Source of the DNA: Candidatus Latescibacterota bacterium
GTDB lineage: Bacteria; Latescibacterota; UBA2968; UBA8231
DNA: 15,908 bases
NCBI GenBank assembly: GCA_022827165.1
Contig: JAJDTN010000323.1
Span: 1 to 15,908 of the forward strand
Reading direction: 5' to 3'
Below the pieces are notes generated by a model that was not told where the DNA came from, did not search any database, and was given only the letters and a program-made list of their open reading frames with translations. Each line of letters begins with the position of its first letter. Positions within the stretch are counted from its first letter, which is position 1. Below, one piece after another: positions 7,563 to 15,598 of the stretch. A program made the translations under genes and the position numbers.

Positions 7563-8080
7563 TAGCGGGCCTCCCTCTCCTTCGATCGGCGGTCCACCCA
7601 GAACTGTCCGCCCTGCTCGCGGCTGAAGCGCTGTCCGAAGCTGTCGGCCTCCTCGCGGCGGGCGAAGTAGCCGATGCGCAGGCGGACCCCCTGGTCGGAG
7701 GGCAGGAGATAGGCCGGGTAGTCGAGGGCCTTGAGCTGCCGGAGCCGCTCACGGGCCCGGGCGGGGTCTGCAAACATCCCGATCTGCACCGTGTACTCCC
7801 CGTCGGGAGCGAAGGCCACCCCATCCTTGGCGGCGGCCGGGGCGGCCGGGGCCTCGACGGGCTCTTCCCGGGCTTCCTCGACCCTCGGCGGAGGGCCCGA
7901 CAGGTCGGCGGTGCGGACCTGCTGACTGTCCTTCACGACGTAGACGATCTCGGTCCGCGTCCCCGGCTCCTCCCCGCCGGGGTCGGAGCCGCCTCCGGCG
8001 CATGCGCACAGAGCCAGGGACAACGCCAGGGAGGCCTGGGCGGGAACGGCGAGCCGGGAGGATGGACGGGGCTGTCTCAT
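7562..8080 (-). CDS. SPOR-domain lipoprotein
   Basis: Predicted cell-envelope lipoprotein of 172 residues. The N-terminus has Arg residues, then a hydrophobic stretch (ASLALSLAL) and a lipobox-like LCAC with Cys27 as the acylation site. A Gly/Pro/Ala-rich linker follows (about 28-90). The C-terminal block from about 92, EYTVQIGMFADPARARERLRQL to GQFWVDRR, is a SPOR domain, a fold that binds denuded septal peptidoglycan glycans and usually marks division or cell-wall proteins. The ATG overlaps the stop of the upstream THUMP gene in an ATGA arrangement, and its own stop overlaps the next start. Periplasmic anchoring is inferred from the signal; inner versus outer membrane cannot be decided. Confidence 0.88.
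   Translation of the reverse strand: MRQPRPSSRLAVPAQASLALSLALCACAGGGSDPGGEEPGTRTEIVYVVKDSQQVRTADLSGPPPRVEEAREEPVEAPAAPAAAKDGVAFAPDGEYTVQIGMFADPARARERLRQLKALDYPAYLLPSDQGVRLRIGYFARREEADSFGQRFSREQGGQFWVDRRSKEREAR
7570..7575 (-). promoter_or_regulatory. Shine-Dalgarno that fixes the GTG start of the nucleotidyltransferase
   Basis: On the minus strand GGGAGG is followed by 7 nt and then GTG at 7562. This supports the GTG start over the internal ATG at 7541, and it lies inside the end of the upstream lipoprotein gene. Confidence 0.6.
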
Positions 8081-9084
8081 GGTCTCACATCTTCAGGACG
8101 CTCTTGGAGCCCGGGACCGCCCCCCTCGAGCCGTTCGAGGAGAAACAACCCCCATTTCTTGCGATTCACATGGTACGGCAAGGAGGCGAGGGCTTCCAGC
8201 GGCAGGCCGGAACGGCGCAGCCGCGTCCCCAACTCCGGACCCGGCGGGGCCAGCATGGCCACGATCCCTCCCGGGGCGACGACCCGGGAAGGCTCGGCCA
8301 TCTGCTCCTCCAGGCCATCCGCCCCGGCCCGAGGGACCACCAGGGCCGCCGCGGCGGTCTCGTCGGCCACCGGCAGGCGCCGGCCGTCGGCGCCCAGAGC
8401 GAGGCCGCTGCCGTCCCCTCGGCCGACCCAGGCTCCCGCCCTCCCCTTGTGGGGGACCGCCACGAGGAGATCCCGGTCATCGAGGTCGAGAAGCCGCGCC
8501 ACGGAGCTGGCCGCAGGCCCGGGCCAGCCCTCCCGGCGGGGATCTCCCCCGGGCCGTCCGGGACCCAGCTGCACGGAGACCAGGGCGCGCCGGCGCCTCA
8601 CCTGCAGGCTCAGCCGCATCGGCGAGCCGCTCCCGGTGCCGGGCTGCAGCCCGAGCTCGGACCTCAGGAGCGCCTCGGCCCCGGCGCGCAGCTCCCCGGT
8701 CTCGAAGCGGTGGTTCCCGCGAAGGCTGACCTCCAGGTGGAACCGGCGCCCGTCGACGCCCGGGTCGCAGGCGCGGGCGATGCGCTGCACACTCTCCAGC
8801 GGCAGCTGACGGAGGCATCTCAGGACCCGCTCCAGGCCGGGACCGCCCACGGTGACATCGTGGGCCTGCGCGGCGATCGCCTGCAGGCGGGTGGGACACC
8901 GCAACTCGAGGAGCCGGCGGGGACTGGCGCGGTAGCGGAAGAACACCCGGCCCACTGCGCCTCGCTCGGGGCGCACGGCGGACGCCGCGGAGCCCAGGCG
9001 GACCCGCATCTCCTCGACGGCGACCTCCTCGAGGCCGCCGATGCAGGTGATGACGAACTCCGTCAGACTCGCGGGGGCGGACAT
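8077..9084 (-). CDS. THUMP-domain protein with degenerate methyltransferase-like domain
   Basis: A 335-residue protein. The N-terminal FVITCIGGLEEVAVEEM is typical of the ferredoxin-like domain that precedes THUMP in RNA methyltransferases of the RlmL/Trm14 kind. The block around 110-175 (RRFHLEVSLRGNHRFETGELRAGA and QVRRRRALVSVQLG) fits a THUMP RNA-binding domain. The C-terminal part (about 195-320) keeps the outline of a Rossmann methyltransferase (DGRRLPVADETAAAALV, RVVAPGGIVAMLAPPG). It lacks the glycine-rich SAM motif I (DP.CGSGT) and the NPPY catalytic motif. It may therefore be an inactive or repurposed RNA-binding protein. It starts 6 bp after the stop of the M16 protease gene and overlaps the lipoprotein gene by 4 bp. 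The Shine-Dalgarno is weak. Confidence 0.75.
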   Translation of the reverse strand: MSAPASLTEFVITCIGGLEEVAVEEMRVRLGSAASAVRPERGAVGRVFFRYRASPRRLLELRCPTRLQAIAAQAHDVTVGGPGLERVLRCLRQLPLESVQRIARACDPGVDGRRFHLEVSLRGNHRFETGELRAGAEALLRSELGLQPGTGSGSPMRLSLQVRRRRALVSVQLGPGRPGGDPRREGWPGPAASSVARLLDLDDRDLLVAVPHKGRAGAWVGRGDGSGLALGADGRRLPVADETAAAALVVPRAGADGLEEQMAEPSRVVAPGGIVAMLAPPGPELGTRLRRSGLPLEALASLPYHVNRKKWGLFLLERLEGGGPGLQERPEDVRP

Positions 9085-9090
9085 GCCGGC

Positions 9091-10362
9091 TCAGCCCATG
9101 GGGAGGACGGTGGCGGTGGCCGGGCCGTCCGGCGTCAGGCACTCGGCGGCGCAGGCCGCTACCTCCCCCGCGTCCAGGGCGCCGCCGCCGAGATGGAGGT
9201 CCACGAGATCGAAGGGATGGCAGCCGCGGCCCACGGCGCACTCGACGAGGTCGGCGCACTCCTCCGCGTCCTCCCACCGGCAGACCATCTCGCCGAAGAC
9301 CCGGCGCCGGGCCCGCTCGAAGCCCTCCTCGATCCACCCTTGCCGCAGGCCCGTCTCCAGCACCTCGACGATGGCGTGGCGCAGCTGCCCGGGGCGGTCC
9401 GTGTCTCCCCCGAGCAGGCAGAAGCCGTACAGCCCGTCGAGGTGAACCTCGCCGCCGAAGCTCTCACCGTCGACCAGACCGGACTCGTACGCCTCCTCGA
9501 AGAAGCGGCTCGAGGCGCCGAAGAGGATGTCGAGGGCCACCTCCAGGCTCAGCTCGCGCCGCAGCAACTCCGGCCCTGCAGCCGGGACCGGATCCGGGAA
9601 CAGCAGCAAGTGTCGGGCCTTGGCCACGGCTCTGCGGACCTCGGCGTCCTGCGGCCTCGCTTCGATCCTCGGTCCGCGGCCCCCACCGGCGGCCGCCGCC
9701 GGCCACGCCTCCAGCAGCTCCACGCCGCGCCGGCAGACGGCGTCCCCCGCCGCGGCGCCGCAGACGATCAGCTGCAGGGCGCCCGGGTGGTAGTACTGCT
9801 GGTGGCATCGGCTCAGCACCCCGGCGTCGATCCGGCGCAGGCTTTCCGAGGTTCCGGCGATGTCCACGGCGATCCTGTGTTCGCCGTACAGGGCGCGCAG
9901 GGCGGTCTGGAAGGCCACCCACTCGACGCTGTCATCGAAGAGCTGGATCTCGCGGGCGATGATCTCTCGTTCCCGCTCGATCCCTGCCTCGGGGAAATGG
10001 CCCCGACCGGCGAGCTCGAAGAGCAGGGGCAGGCAGTCCTCGAAGGCTCCGGCGCTGGAGGTGAAGGAGAAAGAGGTGCCGGTGAGCCCGGTCTGGGCGT
10101 CGACGTCGGCTCCCAGACGGGTGAACCGGTCGGTGATGTCCCCCTCGGGCTTCTCGAAGAGCCGGTGCTCCAGGAAGTGGGCGGTGCCCTCCGGAAGGGC
10201 CGGTCCTCCGGGGGCTCCGGCGTCGATGGAACCGAAGTCGACCAGGAGGACCGCGTGACAGCGGCGGCCCGGCCCGGGCACGGCCCACACCCTTCCGCCG
10301 CCCGGGGCGGCGGCGGTCCATACCTCCTCGCGCAGCAGGGGATGCCTTCTCCGGTTCACCAC
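9091..10362 (-). CDS. M16 family zinc protease, YmfH-like
   Basis: Zinc metalloprotease of the pitrilysin/insulinase family, 423 residues, close in pattern to Bacillus subtilis YmfH. Seen: the inverted zinc motif HFLEH (His62, Glu65, His66) in GTAHFLEHRLFEKPEGDI; the downstream pair Glu131 and Glu138 in EREREIIAREIQLFDD, spaced by 7 like the two glutamates of pitrilysin; ALYGEHRIAVDIAGT; and QQYYHPG. In the C-terminal half the usual Arg/Tyr substrate pair is missing (FFEEAYESGLVDG). There are tandem GTG codons at 10362 and 10359; the second gives a classic GTGA overlap with the upstream stop, so either may be used. It is predicted to pair with the adjacent YmfF-like protein. No signal peptide is seen. 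Its substrate is unknown. Confidence 0.92.
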   Translation of the reverse strand: MVNRRRHPLLREEVWTAAAPGGGRVWAVPGPGRRCHAVLLVDFGSIDAGAPGGPALPEGTAHFLEHRLFEKPEGDITDRFTRLGADVDAQTGLTGTSFSFTSSAGAFEDCLPLLFELAGRGHFPEAGIEREREIIAREIQLFDDSVEWVAFQTALRALYGEHRIAVDIAGTSESLRRIDAGVLSRCHQQYYHPGALQLIVCGAAAGDAVCRRGVELLEAWPAAAAGGGRGPRIEARPQDAEVRRAVAKARHLLLFPDPVPAAGPELLRRELSLEVALDILFGASSRFFEEAYESGLVDGESFGGEVHLDGLYGFCLLGGDTDRPGQLRHAIVEVLETGLRQGWIEEGFERARRRVFGEMVCRWEDAEECADLVECAVGRGCHPFDLVDLHLGGGALDAGEVAACAAECLTPDGPATATVLPMG

Positions 10363-11648
10363 GGCGCCAGAAAGTAGTCGGTCTCCAGTACCAGGCGCGC
10401 CGCCGCGGCGCGGATCTCCGCCGCGTCCACCCCGGCCAGGGCCTGGCGCAGGCGCGTGCGCGAGGTGTCGGCGCCCGCCAGCCGGCGGTAGTAGTCGAAA
10501 CGGACGAGGCGGTCCCGGGCGTCATCGAAGCTGTCGAGCCGGTTCAGGGCGAGGGCCCGCGAGCGCTCGAGCTCGCCGCCGCCGGGGCCGGCATCGGCGA
10601 GTTCCCGCAGCTGCTGCCGCACCAGGCGGCCAACGGCCTCCCGGTCTCCGGCCTCGACCCCGGCCTCGACGAAGAGCATCCCTCCCATGGCCTCGCCGTA
10701 GGAGGTGATGTAGTAGCACATCCCCGACTCCTCCCGGACCACCCGCCAGAGGCGGGAGTGCTGATCGGCCCCGAAGATCAGGTCCAGGAGGGCCAGGGCC
10801 GGGTAGCGGCAGCGCTCCCCGCCGCCCACGGTGGCATCGGTGCGGTACCCAAGCATCATCCGGCCCTGGGCCAGCCTGTCCCGCTCGGTCACCCTCCTCA
10901 CCCCCTCCCCCGCCAGGTGGACGGGAGGCGGGGGGGTCGCCTTCAGGGAGGGGCGCGGCCAGCCCAGGGCCGCCTCCGCCAGGGCCGCCGCACGGTCGAC
11001 GTCGACATCGCCGCAGATGTAGAGATCGAGGGCCGCCGAAGCCCGGAGCCCGGCCAGCTCGGCGAGAAGGTCGGAGCCGGTCACCCCGCACAGCTCCGAC
11101 GGGTCGCCGTGCGCCGCCAGGCCGTAGGCTTCACCCGCGCACATGATCTCGAGACAGCGCCTCTGGGCGAGGGCGGTCCGATCGGAGTACATCGCCTCGA
11201 CGCTGCGGCGCAGGGACTCCTTCTCCTGCTCCACCCGGGCCTCCGGAAAGACCCCCCCCTCCAGGTACGGCTCGCGCAACGCCTGACCCAGCAGCTCGAG
11301 GCCGGGGGCCAGCAGGTCGGGGCGGCCGGGGAGGTACGCGCCTTCCACGGCCTCGTAGTGCAGGTGCAGAACCTGGAAGGGCCCCATGCCTTCGGTCTGG
11401 GAGGAGAAGAGGGCCCCATAGAGGTCGTCGGTGTGGCGGTTCAGCTGCCGAAGACCCGGGAGGCGGGCGGTGCCGCGCTCCAGCAGGCGCCCCACCAGGG
11501 CCATCCGCGTCGCCGCCACGGGCCGGAGCAGACGCGGAAGGAAGAGATCGATCCAGACCGACTTGAAGCGGCGCGAAGGGCGCACGTGGAGGCGCAGCCC
11601 GGGGCGCAGGAGGAGGCTGTCGAAGTCCGAGTCGCGCTCCGGGGCCAC
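10356..11648 (-). CDS. M16 family inactive partner, YmfF-like
   Basis: Homologue of the non-catalytic M16 protein YmfF. With GTG 11648 as start it has 430 residues, like YmfF (about 426). Seen: LRPGLRLHVRPSRRFKSVWI at the start; QLNRHTDDLYGALFS; EQEKESLRRSVEAMYSDR; LDLYICGDVD; GYRTDATVGGG; and RLWRVVREESGMCYYITSYGE with Arg305 and Tyr312, spaced by 7 like the Arg/Tyr pair of insulin-degrading enzyme. The HxxEH zinc site is absent. The frame stays open to a TTG at 11855, but that stretch (11649-11855) is low-complexity, Pro/Gly-rich and holds a hairpin, so I consider it non-coding; a TTG at 11735 is another candidate start. No start has a good Shine-Dalgarno. It is the first gene of the minus-strand operon. 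Confidence 0.88.
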   Translation of the reverse strand: MAPERDSDFDSLLLRPGLRLHVRPSRRFKSVWIDLFLPRLLRPVAATRMALVGRLLERGTARLPGLRQLNRHTDDLYGALFSSQTEGMGPFQVLHLHYEAVEGAYLPGRPDLLAPGLELLGQALREPYLEGGVFPEARVEQEKESLRRSVEAMYSDRTALAQRRCLEIMCAGEAYGLAAHGDPSELCGVTGSDLLAELAGLRASAALDLYICGDVDVDRAAALAEAALGWPRPSLKATPPPPVHLAGEGVRRVTERDRLAQGRMMLGYRTDATVGGGERCRYPALALLDLIFGADQHSRLWRVVREESGMCYYITSYGEAMGGMLFVEAGVEAGDREAVGRLVRQQLRELADAGPGGGELERSRALALNRLDSFDDARDRLVRFDYYRRLAGADTSRTRLRQALAGVDAAEIRAAAARLVLETDYFLAPW

Positions 11649-11800
11649 GGCGAGAGCGGGGGTTGGTGCGTGGTTGGCGGCAGAGTCCGGGGCGGCCCCT
11701 GGGTGGGCCTCGCCGGTTTCGGGCTCAGGGTCCAAGATCGGTGAACCCCGCTTCCAGGGCAAAGCGCAGGGCCCCGCCGTGCGCCGGTCCGATCCCCGGG

Positions 11801-11825
11801 GCTTGCCCGCCGGCTGCGGGTAAGC
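11801..11825. repeat. 10-bp inverted repeat in the ymfF/trmJ divergent region
   Basis: GCTTGCCCGC (11801-11810) and GCGGGTAAGC (11816-11825) form a 10-bp stem with one G-T pair and a 5-nt loop. No T-run follows on either strand. It lies about 33 bp before the trmJ start and covers the -35 of the weak promoter candidate, so an operator is conceivable. Confidence 0.4.
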
Positions 11826-11831
11826 GATGAT
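11803..11831 (+). promoter_or_regulatory. Weak candidate promoter for trmJ
   Basis: TTGCCC (11803-11808) and GATGAT (11826-11831) are 17 bp apart and each matches the sigma70 consensus at 4 of 6 positions. This places a start near 11838. Matches of this quality can occur by chance in such DNA. Confidence 0.25.
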
Positions 11832-11857
11832 GGTGCCTCTTGCCTCCAGGACCAAGG

Positions 11858-12616
11858 ATGAGCGACTCTCTGGATCAGGTCTCCATCGTGCTCGTGGAGC
11901 CGGCGGTTCCCGGGAACATCGGTTCCGTGGCGCGGGTCATGCGCAACACGGGGTTGAGCCGCCTCGTCCTCGTCCGCCCCGGCCACTGGCGCACCCCCGA
12001 ATGCGAATGGATGGCCCACGGCTCGACGGACCTCCTGGACGAGGCCCGTGTCGTGGAGGACCTGGAGGAGGCGGTCACCGACTGCCAGATCGTCCTCGGG
12101 ACCACGCACCGCGTGGGCAGGCTCCGGGTCGTGGACGATGACTACCGCGCATCCCTGGCCGAGACCGCGGCCCAGGCCGCGGCGGGCCGGCGCATCGCCG
12201 TCCTCTTCGGCCGCGAGAAGGACGGCCTCTCGCGGTCGGAACTGCTGCGCTGCCAGCGCCTCATCCGCATCCCCTCGGCGGTCCCCCACCCCTCCTTCAA
12301 CCTGTCCCACGCCGTGCTCCTGGTGGCCTACGAGCTGTTCCGCCGCCTCGGGGATCCGCCGCGGAGGGCCCCCGCCGCGCCGCTGGCCACGGCAGCCCAG
12401 ATCGACCGGGTCGTGGAGCACCTGCTGGAGGCGATGCTCACCATCGGGTTCCGGCCCCGGAACGAGGACCCGGCGAACTTCGAACGCGTGCTCCGCCGGT
12501 TCCTGGGGCGGGCACCCCTCGAAAGGCGGGACACCGCCGTGCTGCACCGCCTGGCGGGACAGGTCGGCAAGTTCGCCCGCCGGCTCCGGCAGGGCCGGGA
12601 CGAGCCTTCAGGGTGA
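11858..12616 (+). CDS. trmJ: tRNA (cytidine/uridine-2'-O-)-methyltransferase TrmJ-like
   Basis: SPOUT/TrmH-family RNA 2'-O-methyltransferase of 252 residues; E. coli TrmJ (246 aa) modifies position 32 of several tRNAs using SAM. Seen: VSIVLVEPAVPGNIGSVARV with the catalytic Asn-Ile-Gly-Ser-x-Ala-Arg motif; VLFGREKDGLSRSEL (motif 2 at about 120-135); and IPSAVPHPSFNLSHAVLLVAYEL (motif 3), whose residues form the trefoil-knot SAM site. A C-terminal helical extension, as in TrmJ, ends at about residue 250. ATG 11858 is preceded by AGGA at suitable spacing and is preferred over TTG 11840. It is the only plus-strand gene here, and its last 9 bp overlap the 3' end of the convergent hydrolase gene. 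Confidence 0.92.
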   Translation: MSDSLDQVSIVLVEPAVPGNIGSVARVMRNTGLSRLVLVRPGHWRTPECEWMAHGSTDLLDEARVVEDLEEAVTDCQIVLGTTHRVGRLRVVDDDYRASLAETAAQAAAGRRIAVLFGREKDGLSRSELLRCQRLIRIPSAVPHPSFNLSHAVLLVAYELFRRLGDPPRRAPAAPLATAAQIDRVVEHLLEAMLTIGFRPRNEDPANFERVLRRFLGRAPLERRDTAVLHRLAGQVGKFARRLRQGRDEPSG

Positions 12617-13621
12617 GTCCGGCACCGGTTCGAGCCAGCGCTGGAACCAGGCCAGGACGCGGCTCTCCATCGGCCTCGAGAACCCGTGCCCCACATCCTC
12701 CTCGATCCAGAGCTCCAGTCTGTCCGCGGCGCTGTCGGCATAGGCCGGCGCGGCGGCCGCAAAGGTCCGGCGCGCCGCCGCCGGGGTGATGTAGGGGTCC
12801 AGCTCTCCGGTCATCAGCAGCAGCGGCCGGGGGGCCAGGGAAGCCGCCAGGCGCGGCGCGTCGAGGACGGCCAGCTCCGGCATCCAGCCGAGAAAAGCCT
12901 CCCGGACCCGGTCCGGAGAAGCCCCGTCCCGGATCAGGCGTTCGGTCAGCGGCAGTCCCCGGAACAGCCGCCGCCAGGCTTCGGTGCCGAAGACCTCCGC
13001 CCAGCACAGCTGGCCGGCCACGGAGACGACGCAGTCGACCCGCTCGTCGACCGAGGCCAGCAGCAGCGCCTCCATGCCGCCCATGCTCAGCCCCATCATG
13101 CCGATGCGGCCGGCATCGGCCTCCGGCCGCGCGGCGGCGTAGTCCAGGGCGCGCTGCAGGTCGAGGACGTACTCGCCGAGCACTCTCGGCAGGCCCTTGG
13201 CGCGGATGGCTGCCGCCGGGTCCCCCGGGCGCTCTCCGTGATAGGGCCTGTCGATGGTGAGGACGAAGAACCCGGCCTGGGCCCACAGGGGCAGCAGGGC
13301 CCGGGGCCGCAGCAGGTCCTCCTTGCGGTTGGGACTGCCCGGCATGAGCAGGAGGACGGGCAGGGGGCGCGCCCTCGGCAGCTCGGACCAGCTCACCAGG
13401 GCGGGTATGGTGCGGCCGTGGTAGCCGTCGAAGCGGACCCGTTCGACGACGGCGTCGCGGCGGCGCCAGGAGCTGTCCACTTGCGCCGAGAGCGGAACGG
13501 AGGGCCTGTGGGCCAGGTGCAGGGCCTTGCGGATCCGGGTCTCGGCGTCGGGGGCGGCGCGGCACCCGGAGCCGATGACGAGCAGGGCCAGCGCGGCCCA
13601 CCCCCGCCTGCCGCGGCTCAC
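12608..13621 (-). CDS. Alpha/beta hydrolase (dienelactone hydrolase/acetyl esterase-like), probable lipoprotein
   Basis: Serine hydrolase of 337 residues. Seen: the nucleophile elbow GLSMGG with Ser179; a likely acid Asp in [10 protein letters not shown]; a likely catalytic His in DVGHGFSRP; and a YHGERPGD block common in dienelactone-hydrolase and acetyl-xylan-esterase relatives. The N-terminus, Arg-rich followed by [14 protein letters not shown], looks like a lipoprotein signal with Cys20 as acylation site, though the -3 residue is atypical. I chose GTG 13621 because it overlaps the gmd stop as GTGA; the frame runs further upstream but only as a shadow of gmd. Convergent with trmJ, with 9 bp of overlap. 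The ester substrate is unknown; linkage to gmd suggests a glycan ester, which is inference. Confidence 0.85.
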   Translation of the reverse strand: MSRGRRGWAALALLVIGSGCRAAPDAETRIRKALHLAHRPSVPLSAQVDSSWRRRDAVVERVRFDGYHGRTIPALVSWSELPRARPLPVLLLMPGSPNRKEDLLRPRALLPLWAQAGFFVLTIDRPYHGERPGDPAAAIRAKGLPRVLGEYVLDLQRALDYAAARPEADAGRIGMMGLSMGGMEALLLASVDERVDCVVSVAGQLCWAEVFGTEAWRRLFRGLPLTERLIRDGASPDRVREAFLGWMPELAVLDAPRLAASLAPRPLLLMTGELDPYITPAAARRTFAAAAPAYADSAADRLELWIEEDVGHGFSRPMESRVLAWFQRWLEPVPDSP

Positions 13622-14589
13622 TTCTCGAGAGCCACCAGTTCCATGTCCCGCTCCACCATCATCGCCACCATCTCCTCGAAGGAGACCTCCGGCTCCCATC
13701 CCAGGATCCGGCGGGCCTTCGAAGGATCGCCGCGCAGGACCTCGACCTCGGCCGGCCGCAGGAAGCGCTCGTCGACCTCGACGTACTCCTCCCAGTCGAG
13801 GCCCACGGAGCCGAAGGCGGCCTCGCAGAACTCGCGGATCGTGCGGTCGCGGCCGGTGGCGATGACGAAGTCGTCGGGGGTCTCCTGCTGCAGCATCATC
13901 CACATGGCGCGCACGAAGTCCCCCGCGTACCCCCAGTCCCGGCGGGCGTCGAGGTTGCCCAGCAGGAGCCGGCTGTCCCTGCCCTGCTTAATCCGCGCCA
14001 CCCCGTTGGTGATCTTGCGGCTGACGAACTCCAGGCCCCGGCGAGGAGACTCGTGGTTGAAGAGGATCCCCGCGCAGGCGTACATGTCGTACGACTCGCG
14101 GTAGTTGATGGTGATCCAGTGCCCGTAGACCTTGGAGACGCCGTAGGGGCTGCGCGGGTAGAAGGGAGTCGTCTCGGTCTGCGGCGACTCCCGCACCTTT
14201 CCGAAGAGCTCCGACGTGGAGGCCTGGTAGAAGCGGATTCCCGCGTCGGTGGAGCGGATCGCCTCGAGGAGACGGGCCACGCCGAGAGCGGTGATCTCGC
14301 CCGTGAGCAGGGGCTGGGCCCAGGAGGCCGGAACGAAGGACTGGGCGCCGAGGTTGTAGACCTCGTGGGGGCGGGCTTCCTGGATGGCGAACATCAGCGA
14401 GTTCTGGTCGAGGAGGTCTCCCGACAGCAGGTGGACGTCGTGCTGGATGTGGCGGATACGCTCGAAGTTCACCGTGCTGGAACGGCGGATCAGTCCGTAG
14501 ACGTCGTAGCCCTTCTCGAGGAGGAACTCGGCGAGGTAGGAACCGTCCTGGCCGGTGATCCCCGTAACGAGAGCGCGGCGGTCAGCCAT
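13618..14589 (-). CDS. gmd: GDP-mannose 4,6-dehydratase
   Basis: Converts GDP-D-mannose to GDP-4-keto-6-deoxy-D-mannose, the branch point for fucose, rhamnose, perosamine and colitose in surface glycans. The 323-residue protein shows the extended-SDR features: the NAD(P)-binding GITGQDGSY with Gly10/Gly13/Gly16, [11 protein letters not shown], the STSELFG motif with Thr125 and Glu127, and YGVSK with Tyr149 and Lys153; Glu to Tyr spacing equals that of E. coli [19 protein letters not shown] is also typical. The ATG at 14589 has a strong upstream purine run; an ATG at 14607 would add six residues. It overlaps the preceding gcvP fragment by 8 bp and the following hydrolase by 4 bp. No GDP-fucose synthase or reductase gene is in view. 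Confidence 0.96.
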   Translation of the reverse strand: MADRRALVTGITGQDGSYLAEFLLEKGYDVYGLIRRSSTVNFERIRHIQHDVHLLSGDLLDQNSLMFAIQEARPHEVYNLGAQSFVPASWAQPLLTGEITALGVARLLEAIRSTDAGIRFYQASTSELFGKVRESPQTETTPFYPRSPYGVSKVYGHWITINYRESYDMYACAGILFNHESPRRGLEFVSRKITNGVARIKQGRDSRLLLGNLDARRDWGYAGDFVRAMWMMLQQETPDDFVIATGRDRTIREFCEAAFGSVGLDWEEYVEVDERFLRPAEVEVLRGDPSKARRILGWEPEVSFEEMVAMMVERDMELVALEK

Positions 14590-15556
14590 TCTCCTCCTCC
14601 CCCCCATCCGCGAAAGCCTGGGGCGTCGGACAGGTGCAGATGAGCTGGCGGTCGCCGAAGGCGTTGTCGATGCGGCCGACGGCGGGCCAGAACTTGTGCT
14701 CGTGCAGCCAGGGAGCCGGGCGCGCGGCCCTCTCCCGGCTGTAGGGTCGGTCCCAGCCCTCGGCCATCACGTCGTCCATGGTGTGCGGCGCCCGGGTCAG
14801 GGGGCCGGCGGCCCCGTCGACGGTTCCATCCTCGATCTCGGCGATCTCCCGACGGATGGAGATCATGGCCTCGCAGAAGCGGTCGAGCTCTCCCAGGGAC
14901 TCGCTCTCGGTGGGCTCGATCATGACCGTCCCCGGCACCGGGAAGTGCACGGTAGGGGCGTGGAAACCGTAGTCCATCAGGCGCTTGGCCACGTCGTCGA
15001 CCTCGACGCCGGCGGTCTTGCGGTAGTTCCGCAGATCGCAGATCGCCTCGTGGGCGACCCGCCCTCCCCGGCCGCTGTAGAGCACCGGGAAGTGCTCGTC
15101 CAGGCGATGGGCGATGTAGTTGGCGTTGAGGATCGCCACCTCCGTTGCCCGCCGCAGCCCTCCCCCGCCCATGAGGCGCAGATAGGCCCAGGAGATCAGC
15201 AGGATCACGGCGCTGCCGTACGCCGACGCCGAGACCGCCCCCCGGCCATCGGACTCCGGATCTCTGTCCGCCGGCAGTCCGGTGGCCAGCGGATGACCGG
15301 GCAGAAACGGCACCAGGTGCCCGGCCACCGCGATCGGTCCCATCCCCGGACCGCCGCCGCCATGGGGGATGCAGAAGGTCTTGTGCAGGTTCAGGTGCGC
15401 GACGTCGGGCCCGAATTCGCCGGGCTGGGCGATGCCGAGCGAGGCGTTCAGATTGGCGCCGTCCATATAGACCTGGCCGCCGCAGGCATGAACGATGTCG
15501 CAGATCTCCACGATGCCGGTCTCGAACACGCCGTGGGTCGAGGGATAGGTCACCAT
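14582..15556 (-). CDS. gcvP: Glycine dehydrogenase (P-protein), C-terminal fragment, 5'-truncated
   Basis: C-terminal third of the PLP-dependent glycine decarboxylase of the glycine cleavage system. The ATG at 15556 gives 324 residues. Seen: [46 protein letters not shown] with Lys59 as the PLP lysine; [36 protein letters not shown]; and the natural C-terminus [11 protein letters not shown]. coli GcvP has about 957 residues and GcvPB subunits roughly 490, so the 5' part is missing. Upstream of the ATG the frame still reads family sequence (HRDRLAAL) for about 12 codons until a TGA at 15593-15595 that ends the neighbouring acyltransferase gene. No Shine-Dalgarno precedes 15556. It is probably a broken gene, or one side of an assembly junction; there are no internal stops. 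Confidence 0.85.
   Translation of the reverse strand: MVTYPSTHGVFETGIVEICDIVHACGGQVYMDGANLNASLGIAQPGEFGPDVAHLNLHKTFCIPHGGGGPGMGPIAVAGHLVPFLPGHPLATGLPADRDPESDGRGAVSASAYGSAVILLISWAYLRLMGGGGLRRATEVAILNANYIAHRLDEHFPVLYSGRGGRVAHEAICDLRNYRKTAGVEVDDVAKRLMDYGFHAPTVHFPVPGTVMIEPTESESLGELDRFCEAMISIRREIAEIEDGTVDGAAGPLTRAPHTMDDVMAEGWDRPYSRERAARPAPWLHEHKFWPAVGRIDNAFGDRQLICTCPTPQAFADGGEEENG
14591..14600 (-). promoter_or_regulatory. Shine-Dalgarno that fixes the gmd start
   Basis: On the minus strand GGAGGAGGAG lies just before the ATG at 14589. It favours this ATG over the in-frame ATG at 14607, which lies upstream of the purine run and would begin within the gcvP fragment's end. Confidence 0.55.
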
Positions 15557-15574
15557 CAGCGCGGCCAGCCGGTC

Positions 15575-15598
15575 CCGGTGCAGACGAAGAGATCAGCT
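15575..15598 (-). other. Junction between acyltransferase 3' end and mid-gcvP
   Basis: Reading on the minus strand, the acyltransferase ends with HRRWDS and TGA (15593-15595). The same frame then continues with SLRL and [17 protein letters not shown], which is internal P-protein sequence. The switch falls within about a dozen bases. No repeat or transposon end is visible at the join. Confidence 0.6.

Noticed and set aside
10758..11744. 328-codon plus-strand frame opposite the YmfF-like gene
   Set aside because: Composition is that of a shadow frame (Gly/Gln/Arg/Val-rich, no motifs), while the minus strand encodes a full M16 protein.
12438..13601. 387-codon minus-strand frame overlapping the alpha/beta hydrolase
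   Set aside because: Arg/Pro/Gly-rich shadow in another frame of the hydrolase gene, which has an intact catalytic Ser motif in its own frame.
13622..13903. Upstream extension of the hydrolase frame to 13903
   Set aside because: The added residues are Arg/Gly-rich shadow of gmd; the GTGA overlap at 13621 followed by a lipoprotein-like signal is a better start.
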